Shown: positions 7,544 through 15,010 of the stretch, piece by piece
How positions within the stretch are numbered: the first letter of the stretch is position 1
Layout: the number at the start of each line of letters is the position of its first letter
Source of the DNA: Lachnospiraceae bacterium
Lineage (GTDB): Bacteria; Bacillota_A; Clostridia; Lachnospirales; Lachnospiraceae
Direction: 5' to 3'
Length of the DNA stretch: 15,010 nt
Assembly (NCBI GenBank): GCA_017435025.1
Contig: JAFSFU010000225.1
Span: 1 to 15,010, forward strand
Position numbers and translations under genes: made by a program
The notes under the pieces: generated by a model
Seen by the model: the letters and a program-made list of their open reading frames with translations, nothing else
The model's database searches: none
What the model was told of the DNA's origin: nothing

Positions 7544-7549
7544 CTCCTA
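7544..7549 (-). promoter_or_regulatory. Ribosome binding site of nfo overlapping the permease stop
   Basis: TAGGAG on the minus strand contains the TAG stop of the permease (7547-7549) and the AGGAG of nfo, 6 bases before its ATG. It has the same layout as the 76-residue gene/sbcD junction. Confidence 0.65.
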
Positions 7550-8446
7550 TTTCTTTTCATTTTTCACCGGATTCAGGAAATAAACAGCTCCGCGGATCAA
7601 ACCAACCGACAATACAATCTGTACCAGCAGACTGAGCGGTACCCAATAAGTAACCAGAAATCCATCGGTCCTGCTGCCAAAAAACTGACGGATGGAAAGC
7701 ATACCAGCACCGCCGGACACCTGATTTCCTAATATTTCCGCAAACGTTGCAACTGGATTCATCAAAAGCAGATAGACCATCGCTCCTGTATCTGCCACCG
7801 GTCTCGTTTCACCCATAGGAATGATCATATTATTGATCTGCATCTGGTCAATATTCAAAATGAAAATATTGATCATGTAACTTCCTACCACCAAGAACAG
7901 AAGAACTCCGTACGTACAAACATTGGAAAATGTGGAACGTCGAAGACATGATGAAAACAGCATACCAATACTTCCTGCAAACAGTGCAACGGTCATGAAA
8001 CAGATCAGCAGCAATCCCATATCCATGAAATTCACACTTCCGTAGACAAAACTCAACAGTACGATCGGAAGACTGGAAACTACCAGAATCATCAGCTGAT
8101 TAAATGCGGACAATAGTTTTCCCAGTACTATATCGGTCGGAGACATTTTTGTCGTAAACAAAAGTTCCAGTGTCTGTCTTTCCCGCTCTCCACTGATGCT
8201 GCCGGAAGTCAGTGCCGGCATAATAAACATCAACAGTAAAAATTCCAGAATAGCCACAAACGCATACAACTGAAGGAAACTGGAGTACTGGATGGATGCA
8301 GAAATCTTTGCCTGCGCCACCGTTTGATACATATTCAAAAGCACAGCTGCAGCCAGAATCCCGTTGAATGACAGAATGACAAGCGGCATACGGATACTTC
8401 TGGATCGTATCGTCTTCTCTCTTTTATAAACCGGATTACTCTTCAC
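7547..8446 (-). CDS. ABC-2-type transporter permease
   Basis: 299 residues with about six membrane segments, near 20-40, 58-79, 112-135, 143-165, 176-198 and 268-292. The N-terminus NPVYKRE is typical of ABC-2/GldF-like permeases, as is SGSISGERERQTLELLFTTK at 81-100. That cytoplasmic stretch contacts the ATPase in this family. The start is GTG (8444-8446), with AGGTGG (8456-8461) 9 bases upstream; an ATG at residue 20 would cut the conserved N-terminus and is unlikely. The gene overlaps the ATPase gene by 11 bases, so the two should form one exporter. The substrate is not evident. The 817-residue protein encoded just upstream is the likely third partner. Function as exporter is inferred from the family. 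Confidence 0.92.
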   Translation of the reverse strand: MKSNPVYKREKTIRSRSIRMPLVILSFNGILAAAVLLNMYQTVAQAKISASIQYSSFLQLYAFVAILEFLLLMFIMPALTSGSISGERERQTLELLFTTKMSPTDIVLGKLLSAFNQLMILVVSSLPIVLLSFVYGSVNFMDMGLLLICFMTVALFAGSIGMLFSSCLRRSTFSNVCTYGVLLFLVVGSYMINIFILNIDQMQINNMIIPMGETRPVADTGAMVYLLLMNPVATFAEILGNQVSGGAGMLSIRQFFGSRTDGFLVTYWVPLSLLVQIVLSVGLIRGAVYFLNPVKNEKK

Positions 8447-9386
8447 TGGTCAGCACCACCTTTTCCGTTTCATGACTAGTAATCTGCATGAAAACACTTT
8501 CCAGATCGCCCTGTTCCCGGATAAAACCGTTGACCGGAACACGGGCATCGATCAGTCTTTTCAGCAGCATCGCCTCATCTTCATGATCTCCATGGAAACG
8601 AACCGCAATGTCGTCTTCCCGGATCATAATCGATTTGACTGCCGGATCCTCTCTGAGGATTTTAAGTGCATCGTCTCGGTTTCCGCAAACACGAATCAAC
8701 AATGGGTTGGAATCATGCACCTTCTGTAAAATTTCCCACATACTGCCGGACAGAACGATCTTTCCGGCATCAATGATTCCAATATCAGTACACATCTGCG
8801 ACAATTCAGAAAGAATGTGGGAACTGATCAGAATGGTCTTTCCCTCTGCACATAATTCCCTTAACGTCTCCTTAAACTCCATGCGTGTTCGCGGATCCAT
8901 TCCGGAAGTCGGTTCGTCCAAAATCAAGAACTTCGGATCATGGATCATCGCCCTCGCCAGGCAGAGCCTCTGCTTCATACCTCTGGACAAACTATCCACA
9001 AACGCATCCTCTTTGTCTTCCAGCTTCATCTGTTCCAGCAATTCCGAACAGCGGTTTCTTGCCACCAGACCGGAATAACCATAGCAGGAAGCAAAAAACT
9101 CCATATATTCCCACACCTTCAGGTTATCATACATGCCAAATTCATCGGGAACATATCCAAACAGATCCTTCACCGCTTCACGATTCTTAATAACATCGTT
9201 TCCGGCGATCTCCACCGAACCTTCATCCGGTAATAGGAGTCCTGTCATAATTCGGATCGCTGTGGTCTTTCCGGCACCATTCGGTCCGACAAACCCATAC
9301 AGTGCGCCTTCCTCAATTTCCATATCCAGACCGTTTAACGCCTGGAAGTTTTTAAATTTTTTCTTCAGACCATGTATTTTCAGCAT
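8436..9386 (-). CDS. ABC transporter ATP-binding protein
   Basis: 316 residues, forming the soluble ATPase that drives the neighbouring permease at the inner face of the membrane. Walker A GPNGAGKTT is at 34-42, the signature LSRGMKQRL at 133-141, Walker B LILDEP at 154-159 with E158 catalytic, and the switch His at 190 (ISSHILSE). At the Q-loop position the sequence reads GYVPDEFGMYDNL, with Asp where many relatives have Gln or Glu. After about residue 215 a C-terminal regulatory domain follows, as in drug and antibiotic exporters of the DrrA/NatA/GldA type. The ATG (9384-9386) overlaps the previous stop codon in TAATG, and GGGAGGGAG lies upstream. It overlaps the permease gene by 11 bases. 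Confidence 0.95.
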   Translation of the reverse strand: MLKIHGLKKKFKNFQALNGLDMEIEEGALYGFVGPNGAGKTTAIRIMTGLLLPDEGSVEIAGNDVIKNREAVKDLFGYVPDEFGMYDNLKVWEYMEFFASCYGYSGLVARNRCSELLEQMKLEDKEDAFVDSLSRGMKQRLCLARAMIHDPKFLILDEPTSGMDPRTRMEFKETLRELCAEGKTILISSHILSELSQMCTDIGIIDAGKIVLSGSMWEILQKVHDSNPLLIRVCGNRDDALKILREDPAVKSIMIREDDIAVRFHGDHEDEAMLLKRLIDARVPVNGFIREQGDLESVFMQITSHETEKVVLTSEE

Positions 9387-11839
9387 TAATTCTCCCTCCC
9401 TGTCACCATCAGATGTGGAAGCAGCAGGCTCATTCCTGTATGATCCATTTCTCCTGCCGTATATTTTACGACCATACTGTTTTGGGAGGACAAATATGGG
9501 CGCAGTTCTTCTCCACTGTACTCAGCTTTGGAAAAATCCATACGGTCATATGTTTTCGTGAGATAATTATAAAAGTACATGGATCCATCAAACTGTTTCA
9601 TATAGTAGTATCTGGAGTCCGCAAAAAAACGATCTGAAACCGGACAGAATGCTACTTTCTCCACCTGAAGATCCGTTCCAAAGAAATATTCTACGGATAC
9701 CGGCTCTGTGCTGTACATGGTAAGTCCATCGCCATATACCGTTCCGGTTCCGGAATTTACTTCCGGTCTATGTTTTAATCCGCTTCGATAGATCAGACCC
9801 TCCTGACCGGAAGAAACATTTAACTTTGCACCATAGAACACAAGTCCACTGGCATTCTGTTCCTTTAGCTCTTCTTCAGACAAAATTCCGCCATTCGGTC
9901 CCATTGCAACCAAATAGGCTCCTGACTGGTAATTTCGGAACAGATCATCCATATAGTAAGAATAGAGATTGTTTTTTGCCGATTCGCTCAAATACTGAGT
10001 CTCTTCGGCCTCTTCCATTCTTCCGGTAATGCCTGCAGCTGCCACATAAGCCATGCCTACCGGCCATACCTCCATCTCTTCTTCCTTTAATTCCCGCACT
10101 TCACCAGGTTTCATATCACCCAGACAATACATGTGACCATACAGAACCACGGCCGCGTCTTCTAACGGGAACGGCATTCCATTGGTCACCAGACCGGAAA
10201 GTTTTCCATCTGAATACTGCAGAGTGCCGAGAATCTGACCATTGATCTCTCTGTCTGATTCTTTGGTCATTTTAAAATACCGAGGTTCGAAAGCTCTGGA
10301 GTTTTTTGCAAAAATAATCGTTCCTTCCTCAATCGCATGGAGCTCCACAGTTCCCTCTCGTGACTCTTCAAAATTCAACACAGGCTGTTCATCATAACGA
10401 TTAGAACGGGTTAGCGGTGTCACCTTGTATTCTTTTGGAACTGCCAGCGAAAACGGGCGGCTGTCCGGTGTACGAACATTCACATAAGAAGTTTCCGAAA
10501 CCCGGCTTCCATCCATGTCCATAATCGATGCCGTCGTTAAAAACTGAGATGTAAATCTGGTTCCTGTACCCAGCAGATAGATCACAACTGCAGTCGCACC
10601 GGCAGTGATCACGACAGATGTACTGTAATAACGACTCAGCTCTCGCTTTCGCAGGAACAGATAAAACCCCGGTCCGATCAGAATGACATAAATCACGGTT
10701 ACGATCGCGTATACCGAAAGATTTGGCAGTTTGTCTGCGCTGCCCGTATTGACTAAGCTGTGTGCGTTCCAATATTCCTGTTCGCTTCCATGAGAACTGT
10801 AATAGTAAATATCTGAAATTTTCCCTTCTCCCAGTGCATCTGCAAAGAGCTTAGCCGCATAGGAGGGATTCTTTTCTACAAAATCGGTCAGTTCGCCGAG
10901 ATCGTAGCAATAGATTCCCACAGTACCGGAACCGTGACTAAACTTGGTAAACAACGGTACCCCGTCACTCTCGGTCACAACCGTGCCGTCTTTTACCTCA
11001 ATTTCCGCACACAAAAGTCCGATTTCTGCTTCACCCGGTGCATTTTCTGCAAACTCCATGCCAAGGCTGATTCGCTCAAAAGTCACCATTCCGGCACTTT
11101 CCATTTTCCATTCATCTGAGAACGCGTCCAATGTATCATTGACCCATGTACCGGTGCCGAAAAGAAGAGTACCTCCGGCTTTCACCCAGTTTGTGATCGC
11201 ATTTTTCTGTGCTGCTGTCAGTTTCCCTGTATGAAATCGGTTGATGATCAGAACATCCATCAATTCCAGACCGCGTTCATCGGAAGGAAACTCCGTTTCC
11301 TCCATCGGAATCAGGACAGAATTTACCATTCCATATTCCATACCGATCCCATCCAGATAACGCAAAGCCTCCGGCTTATCGCTGAGGAGACCTACCACCA
11401 GACGTCCCATATCTCTGGATATCTCAAACTTCATGTCTTCCTTCGCAATTTCCTGCCCATCGTCATCGGTAAGGAGTATATGGATACGATTACTCTTTTG
11501 TCCCAGTGGCACATAAATCTGCATTTCCTTTGTCTCTGCAGTATTCACCTGCACCGGATACCGATATTCATAGATTTCCTCGCCTTCTTCTGCGCTGTTT
11601 TCCAGAGTGCGAACAAGTACTGTTCCTTCAAACGATTCTGATGTCTGCCCATACAGAGCCACCGTAAGAGGAACATGAACACCCATCTTGCCAATTTCGC
11701 CATAAATAGAAGAGACCTCCATAGAAACAGGAGGTCCATCCTTTTCTGACGTATAGCCAAAACTGATAAGTCCACAGCCAAAAAGCGCAAGGAACAGCGA
11801 GATGAGTATTAAATAGTATCTCTTTCTCATTCTTATCAT
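9386..11839 (-). CDS. Large membrane protein with outside domains, ABC-module partner
   Basis: 817 residues; I recognise no named family. Visible layout: an N-terminal membrane anchor or signal (7-28), a beta-rich region (about 36-140), a Rossmann-like GATase1/ThuA-type region (145-235) with MDVLIINRFHTG and AGGTLLFGTG, membrane segments at 374-396 and 405-424, then about 390 mostly beta-type residues. The short loop between the two central segments (RKRELSRYY) is basic. By the positive-inside rule both large parts lie outside the cell. A22-like lipobox reading is weak (LFG-C22, with Phe at -2). The ATG at 11837-11839 overlaps the kinase stop in ATGA; residue 4 (ATG at 11828-11830) has AGGA 8 bases upstream and may be the true start. 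Its place before the ATPase and permease recalls GldG-like partners. The role is inferred. Confidence 0.85.
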   Translation of the reverse strand: MIRMRKRYYLILISLFLALFGCGLISFGYTSEKDGPPVSMEVSSIYGEIGKMGVHVPLTVALYGQTSESFEGTVLVRTLENSAEEGEEIYEYRYPVQVNTAETKEMQIYVPLGQKSNRIHILLTDDDGQEIAKEDMKFEISRDMGRLVVGLLSDKPEALRYLDGIGMEYGMVNSVLIPMEETEFPSDERGLELMDVLIINRFHTGKLTAAQKNAITNWVKAGGTLLFGTGTWVNDTLDAFSDEWKMESAGMVTFERISLGMEFAENAPGEAEIGLLCAEIEVKDGTVVTESDGVPLFTKFSHGSGTVGIYCYDLGELTDFVEKNPSYAAKLFADALGEGKISDIYYYSSHGSEQEYWNAHSLVNTGSADKLPNLSVYAIVTVIYVILIGPGFYLFLRKRELSRYYSTSVVITAGATAVVIYLLGTGTRFTSQFLTTASIMDMDGSRVSETSYVNVRTPDSRPFSLAVPKEYKVTPLTRSNRYDEQPVLNFEESREGTVELHAIEEGTIIFAKNSRAFEPRYFKMTKESDREINGQILGTLQYSDGKLSGLVTNGMPFPLEDAAVVLYGHMYCLGDMKPGEVRELKEEEMEVWPVGMAYVAAAGITGRMEEAEETQYLSESAKNNLYSYYMDDLFRNYQSGAYLVAMGPNGGILSEEELKEQNASGLVFYGAKLNVSSGQEGLIYRSGLKHRPEVNSGTGTVYGDGLTMYSTEPVSVEYFFGTDLQVEKVAFCPVSDRFFADSRYYYMKQFDGSMYFYNYLTKTYDRMDFSKAEYSGEELRPYLSSQNSMVVKYTAGEMDHTGMSLLLPHLMVTGREN

Positions 11840-12966
11840 CCTATCGCTCTGAAATTTTCCCTGTTTACGTCAAAATTAACTTTTAGTTTTACGGTAAATA
11901 CGGTTCCGTTCAGATCACTGGTCACTGCAATGGTTCCGCCATGCATATCCACAATATTTTTCGCAATGGCAAGTCCCAGACCGGTTCCTCCCGTCGTCGT
12001 GGAACGGGATTGTTCCACACGGTAGAACTTGTTAAAGATCAGCGGAAGTTCATCTGCCGGGATCACATAACCATAGTTTGTTACCGAAATCGTAACGATC
12101 TCTTCCTCCGCAAATATCTTGACCACAACCTTTTTACCCTCTGCACCATATTTTATCGCATTGTTGATCAGATTGTCAAACAAGCGAGCCAGCAGATTTC
12201 CATCGGCCGTGATGGTCTTCGCCGGAACATTACTCACCAGTTCATAGATCAGATCTTTATCCGCAAAGCTTGGATAAAATTCTTCCAGAAGCTGACCAAG
12301 CAATTTTACAATATCCACAGTTCCCACATTCATAGACACCTTGCCTACTTTTGTGAATCCAAAGAGATCTTCAATCAGTTTTTCCAAACGTTTCGCCTTT
12401 GTGTACACGATCTCGATATACTTTTGCTGCATCTCCGGCGGCAGCGGCACACCCTTTGAGAGCAATTCCAAATATCCGATGATGGAAGTTAACGGAGTTC
12501 TCAGGTCATGAGCCACGTTGGTGATCAGCTCGTTTTTTGTTCTCTCCGCCTCGCGCTCTTTATCCATCAGTTCACGGATATCCGCCTCCATCCGGTTCAA
12601 ATTCGCCGCGATCATCGAAAATTCATCATCACCTAAAACTTCAATTTCCGTATTCAGATCTCCTTCTGAAATATTCTGTACCGCAACGGCAATTTTGCCG
12701 ATATATTTCAATGATTTTCTCTGTAACAGCAGGAATGTCAGTGAAAAAATCCCAATTCCCAGTATCACATAGAGAATCGTCGTGATCGTGCCCATTCGGA
12801 ATATTGCTGTTAACGGTGCCAGTCCGCTTCCGGTCTCCGCCAGATAAGTGACCAGCATATCTATGTTCGTAATAAGAAATACCTCGATCAGGCAGGCGAT
12901 CACCGCACTGTACAAAATATTGACAATGACCTGTGTATAAAAGCTTCTGCCAATATTATTTTTCAA
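11836..12966 (-). CDS. VanS-like sensor histidine kinase
   Basis: 376 residues. Two membrane segments (11-33 and 59-82) enclose a short outside loop of about 25 residues. A HAMP linker (85-138), an H-box with phospho-accepting H153 (NVAHDLRTPL), an N-box (DNLINNAIKYG, 264-274) and a G2 box (GGTGLGLAIAKN, 326-337) follow. Where many kinases have DxGxG it reads NYGYVIP (297-303), similar to the Asn variant in VanS relatives. It should phosphorylate the regulator encoded just upstream. The start is TTG (12964-12966), overlapping the regulator gene by 11 bases, with AGTAGG (12975-12980) 8 bases upstream; the first ATG would remove the first membrane segment. The tiny sensor loop next to an ABC transporter fits kinases that sense within the membrane or through a transporter. 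The signal is unknown. Confidence 0.95.
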   Translation of the reverse strand: MKNNIGRSFYTQVIVNILYSAVIACLIEVFLITNIDMLVTYLAETGSGLAPLTAIFRMGTITTILYVILGIGIFSLTFLLLQRKSLKYIGKIAVAVQNISEGDLNTEIEVLGDDEFSMIAANLNRMEADIRELMDKEREAERTKNELITNVAHDLRTPLTSIIGYLELLSKGVPLPPEMQQKYIEIVYTKAKRLEKLIEDLFGFTKVGKVSMNVGTVDIVKLLGQLLEEFYPSFADKDLIYELVSNVPAKTITADGNLLARLFDNLINNAIKYGAEGKKVVVKIFAEEEIVTISVTNYGYVIPADELPLIFNKFYRVEQSRSTTTGGTGLGLAIAKNIVDMHGGTIAVTSDLNGTVFTVKLKVNFDVNRENFRAIG

Positions 12967-13660
12967 TTTTGTAACCTACTCCCCATACGGTTGTGATAAT
13001 CTTGTTCTGTCTGGTATCTTCCTTCATCTTTCCACGGAGACGACGGATATGTACCATGACCGTATTATTGGCCTCATAAACTTTTTCGTTCCATACCTTT
13101 TCAAAAATCTCATCGGTGCTGAACACACGACCCGGATTGGAAGCCAGCAAATATAAGATATCAAACTCGATCGGTGTCAGCTTGATCTCTTCTCCGTATA
13201 CCACAACTTTATGGTTATCCTTGTTGATGGAAAGTCCTCGAATATTGATCTCGTTCTTTGTCGCCTGTGCCTGATTGCTGTTCGGATTCAGCTGAGTATA
13301 ACGACGCAACTGGGATTTCACTCGCGCAGTCAGCTCCAATGGATTGAACGGTTTTACCATATAATCATCCGCTCCGGTTCCGAGACCGAGAATCTTATCC
13401 AGATCCGTAGACTTCGCACTGACCATAATGATCGGAATATTGTTGGTTTCACGGATCTTCCGGCACATCTCCAGACCGTCCATTCCCGGCATCATAATGT
13501 CAAGAAGAACCAGATGCATCTCTTCTTTCTCCAGAAGTTCCAGACCCTCCATTGCATTGTTTGCCTTAAACACTTTATATCCATCGCTGACAAGGTAAAT
13601 TTCTACCAGGTCGGCGATCTCTTTCTCATCATCCACTACCAGGATATTAACCTGATCCAT
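12956..13660 (-). CDS. VanR-like OmpR-family response regulator
   Basis: 234 residues. The receiver domain (about 4-118) has the acidic pocket D10-D11, phosphorylated D54 (LLDIMMPG), switch S81 and K103 (VKPF). A winged-helix DNA-binding domain (about 135-232) follows, with LTPIEFDILYLLASNPGRVFS-type helices, VMVHIRRLRGK and a final WGVGYKIE. The receiver, with its VDDEKEIADLVEIYL start and PLELTARVKSQLRRY, is close to VanR-type regulators. The ATG (13658-13660) has a strong AGGAGG 6 bases upstream. It starts 34 bases after ppk and overlaps the kinase by 11 bases. It probably controls its own operon and thus the ABC module, but I see no clear direct repeat upstream as a binding site. Confidence 0.96.
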   Translation of the reverse strand: MDQVNILVVDDEKEIADLVEIYLVSDGYKVFKANNAMEGLELLEKEEMHLVLLDIMMPGMDGLEMCRKIRETNNIPIIMVSAKSTDLDKILGLGTGADDYMVKPFNPLELTARVKSQLRRYTQLNPNSNQAQATKNEINIRGLSINKDNHKVVVYGEEIKLTPIEFDILYLLASNPGRVFSTDEIFEKVWNEKVYEANNTVMVHIRRLRGKMKEDTRQNKIITTVWGVGYKIEK

Positions 13661-13694
13661 AAACGCCCTCCTTTATCGTCGCATTTGTACAAAA

Positions 13695-15010
13695 TCATTC
13701 TAAATTATGGCTCTCGATCGGAATGAATACCCGAGATCCGCTCACATTATCCATTTTTGCCCGCTCCGCCTTTGCCGCATCGATCGCCAGTTCACAAAGA
13801 GCTTTCTGTGATCCCACCGGTGCTTTTCCTCTACGATCCGGTTTCTCATAAGTGCCATCCGGCATCTGTACATGGGCCTTCAGATTATCCTCCAGCTCCA
13901 ATTCCATATACTGGCGAATTCTTACTTTCAGCTCCGGCTTCAGGACCGGGAACATAATTTCTACACGGCGGTCCAGGTTACGCGGCATCCAGTCCGCACT
14001 TCCCATGTAAATCTCCTCGTTGCCGTCATTCTCAAAAATAAAGATTCTCGCATGCTCCAGGAATTCACCCACAATGGAGCGAACCTCAATATTCTCGGAA
14101 AGTCCCGGAATTCCCGATTTCAGACAGCAAATGCCGCGAACTACCAGCCGAATCTTCACACCGGCGCAGGATGCACGGTAAAGTGCCATAATGATTTCTT
14201 TGTCACAGAGGGAATTCATTTTAGCAACAATGGAAGCCGGACGTCCCTCATTGGCATGTTTTGTCTCCCTCTCAATCAGCTTCAGGAATTTATTTCGCAG
14301 CCATAACGGTGCCACTGCCAGCATATGCCAGCCAAGCGGTTCTGAATAACCGGACAGCATATTAAACACGGCGGTTGCATCCTCACCGATCATCGGATGG
14401 CAAGTCATAATACCGCAGTCTGTATATAGTTTTGCCGTGGAATCGTTGTAGTTACCGGTTCCCAGATGCACATATCTGCGGATTCCATCTTCCTCTCTGC
14501 GAACCACAAGTGTGATCTTGGAATGGGTTTTTAATCCTACAAGACCATAAATCACATGGCATCCCGATTTCTCCAGCATCTTTGCCCAGAGGATGTTATT
14601 TTCCTCATCAAATCGGGCTTTTAACTCTACCAGTACAGAAACCTGCTTACCGTTGTCGGCTGCTTCTGCCAGTGCTGCAATGATCGGAGAATTACCGCTG
14701 ACACGGTACAATGTCTGCTTGATCGCCAGTACATCCGGATCTTTCGCTGCCTTGCGAACGAAATCCACCACCGGTTCAAAGGTCTCATAAGGATGTGTCA
14801 GAAGAATATCTCCTTTTCGGATATTGGTAAAGATATCATCGTCATTCATCAGAGCCGGTACCGGCTGCGGAGTATACTTTGGGGTCTTCAAATGATCAAA
14901 TCCCGGAAAACCATACATCTTCATCAGCACTGTCAGATCCAGAGCGCCCGGAATATGGAAGATATCCTCGTCGTTGACCGCCAGTTCCTTCTTTAATATT
15001 TTAAGCAGCC
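13695..15010 (-). CDS. ppk1: Polyphosphate kinase 1, C-terminal part
   Basis: Ppk1 makes polyphosphate from ATP, reversibly, at the inner membrane. The frame stays open to the right edge (in frame from 15008, LLKILKKELAVNDED), so the gene is cut by the window: 437 residues are visible of about 700. The two phospholipase-D-like catalytic domains are present. The first holds the autophosphorylated His in GLKTHSKIT (codon 14523-14525) and a HLGTGNYND stretch. The second holds the His of LEHARIFIFEN (14052-14054) and GSADWMPRNLDRR. A polar tail with KAPVGSQ and GSRVFIPIE extends past the second domain. The GTG at 14928-14930 inside the frame is not the real start. It ends 34 bases before the response regulator with no terminator between, so read-through into the sensor operon is likely. 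Confidence 0.96.
   Translation of the reverse strand, partial: LLKILKKELAVNDEDIFHIPGALDLTVLMKMYGFPGFDHLKTPKYTPQPVPALMNDDDIFTNIRKGDILLTHPYETFEPVVDFVRKAAKDPDVLAIKQTLYRVSGNSPIIAALAEAADNGKQVSVLVELKARFDEENNILWAKMLEKSGCHVIYGLVGLKTHSKITLVVRREEDGIRRYVHLGTGNYNDSTAKLYTDCGIMTCHPMIGEDATAVFNMLSGYSEPLGWHMLAVAPLWLRNKFLKLIERETKHANEGRPASIVAKMNSLCDKEIIMALYRASCAGVKIRLVVRGICCLKSGIPGLSENIEVRSIVGEFLEHARIFIFENDGNEEIYMGSADWMPRNLDRRVEIMFPVLKPELKVRIRQYMELELEDNLKAHVQMPDGTYEKPDRRGKAPVGSQKALCELAIDAAKAERAKMDNVSGSRVFIPIESHNLE

Noticed and set aside
8608..9078. 156-residue plus-strand open frame opposite the ABC ATPase
   Set aside because: It is the Ser-rich antisense image of the ATPase gene with its Walker B and signature regions; nothing supports translation.
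11770..11785. Lipobox in the 817-residue protein (LFGC, Cys22)
   Set aside because: Phe at the -2 position is unfavourable and the hydrophobic run continues past the Cys, so a plain membrane anchor is more likely; kept only as a remark.
11941..12459. 172-residue plus-strand open frame opposite the kinase gene
   Set aside because: It is antisense to the H-box and ATPase region of a clearly real kinase, has a His/Arg/Phe-rich composition typical of reverse-strand shadows, and has no ribosome binding site or family likeness.
13211..13726. 171-residue plus-strand open frame opposite the response regulator
   Set aside because: It lies against the receiver and DNA-binding domains and crosses into ppk1; no coding signature.
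13681..13730. Possible promoter before the response regulator (TAGAAT)
   Set aside because: The upstream hexamer at 16 bases is TTCCGA, only about half matching, and it lies inside the end of ppk1; too weak to list as a promoter.

Overview
The window looks like chromosomal DNA of a gut-type Clostridia, most likely Lachnospiraceae. The reasons are a DUF3842 gene, a VanR/VanS-like two-component pair, a SpoVB-like flippase, strong AGGAGG-type ribosome binding sites and moderate GC content. I cannot name a genus. Coding density is very high: no gap between genes exceeds about 75 bases, and I see no rRNA, tRNA, CRISPR array, insertion sequence or phage gene.

Layout. The left 450 bases hold the 3' end of a plus-strand SpoVB/MATE-like flippase gene. 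It ends at a hairpin terminator whose loop contains the stop codon of the converging neighbour. Everything else is on the minus strand and reads from right to left. In transcription order it is: ppk (5' end outside the window), a VanR-like response regulator, a VanS-like histidine kinase, an 817-residue membrane protein with large outside domains, an ABC ATPase, an ABC-2-type permease, nfo (endonuclease IV), a DUF3842 protein, apt, a 76-residue protein, sbcD, sbcC and a 351-residue protein of unknown function.

Block one runs from the response regulator to nfo. Its genes overlap by 11, 4, 1 and 11 bases, and nfo follows the permease by 9 bases. This strongly suggests one mRNA and translational coupling. 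The kinase has only a short outside loop and sits with an ABC transporter, so the five genes look like an envelope-sensing or export module. The 817-residue protein is its unexplained part; the ATPase, permease and ectodomain protein resemble the GldA/GldF/GldG set only loosely. ppk ends 34 bases upstream of the regulator with no clear terminator, so it may feed the same transcript.

Block two starts at a good sigma-A-like promoter in front of apt (TAGACA, 17 bases, TGC-TATGAT). It runs through the 76-residue gene, sbcD, sbcC and the 351-residue gene. sbcD and sbcC form the SbcCD (Mre11-Rad50-type) nuclease, with all key motifs visible. With nfo, the middle of the window carries two DNA-repair functions next to purine salvage.

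Most of the window is ordinary core genome. The parts worth a second look are the sensor/ABC/ectodomain module, the two unrecognised proteins flanking sbcDC, the terminator that doubles as coding sequence, and the repeated overlap of stop codons with ribosome binding sites.
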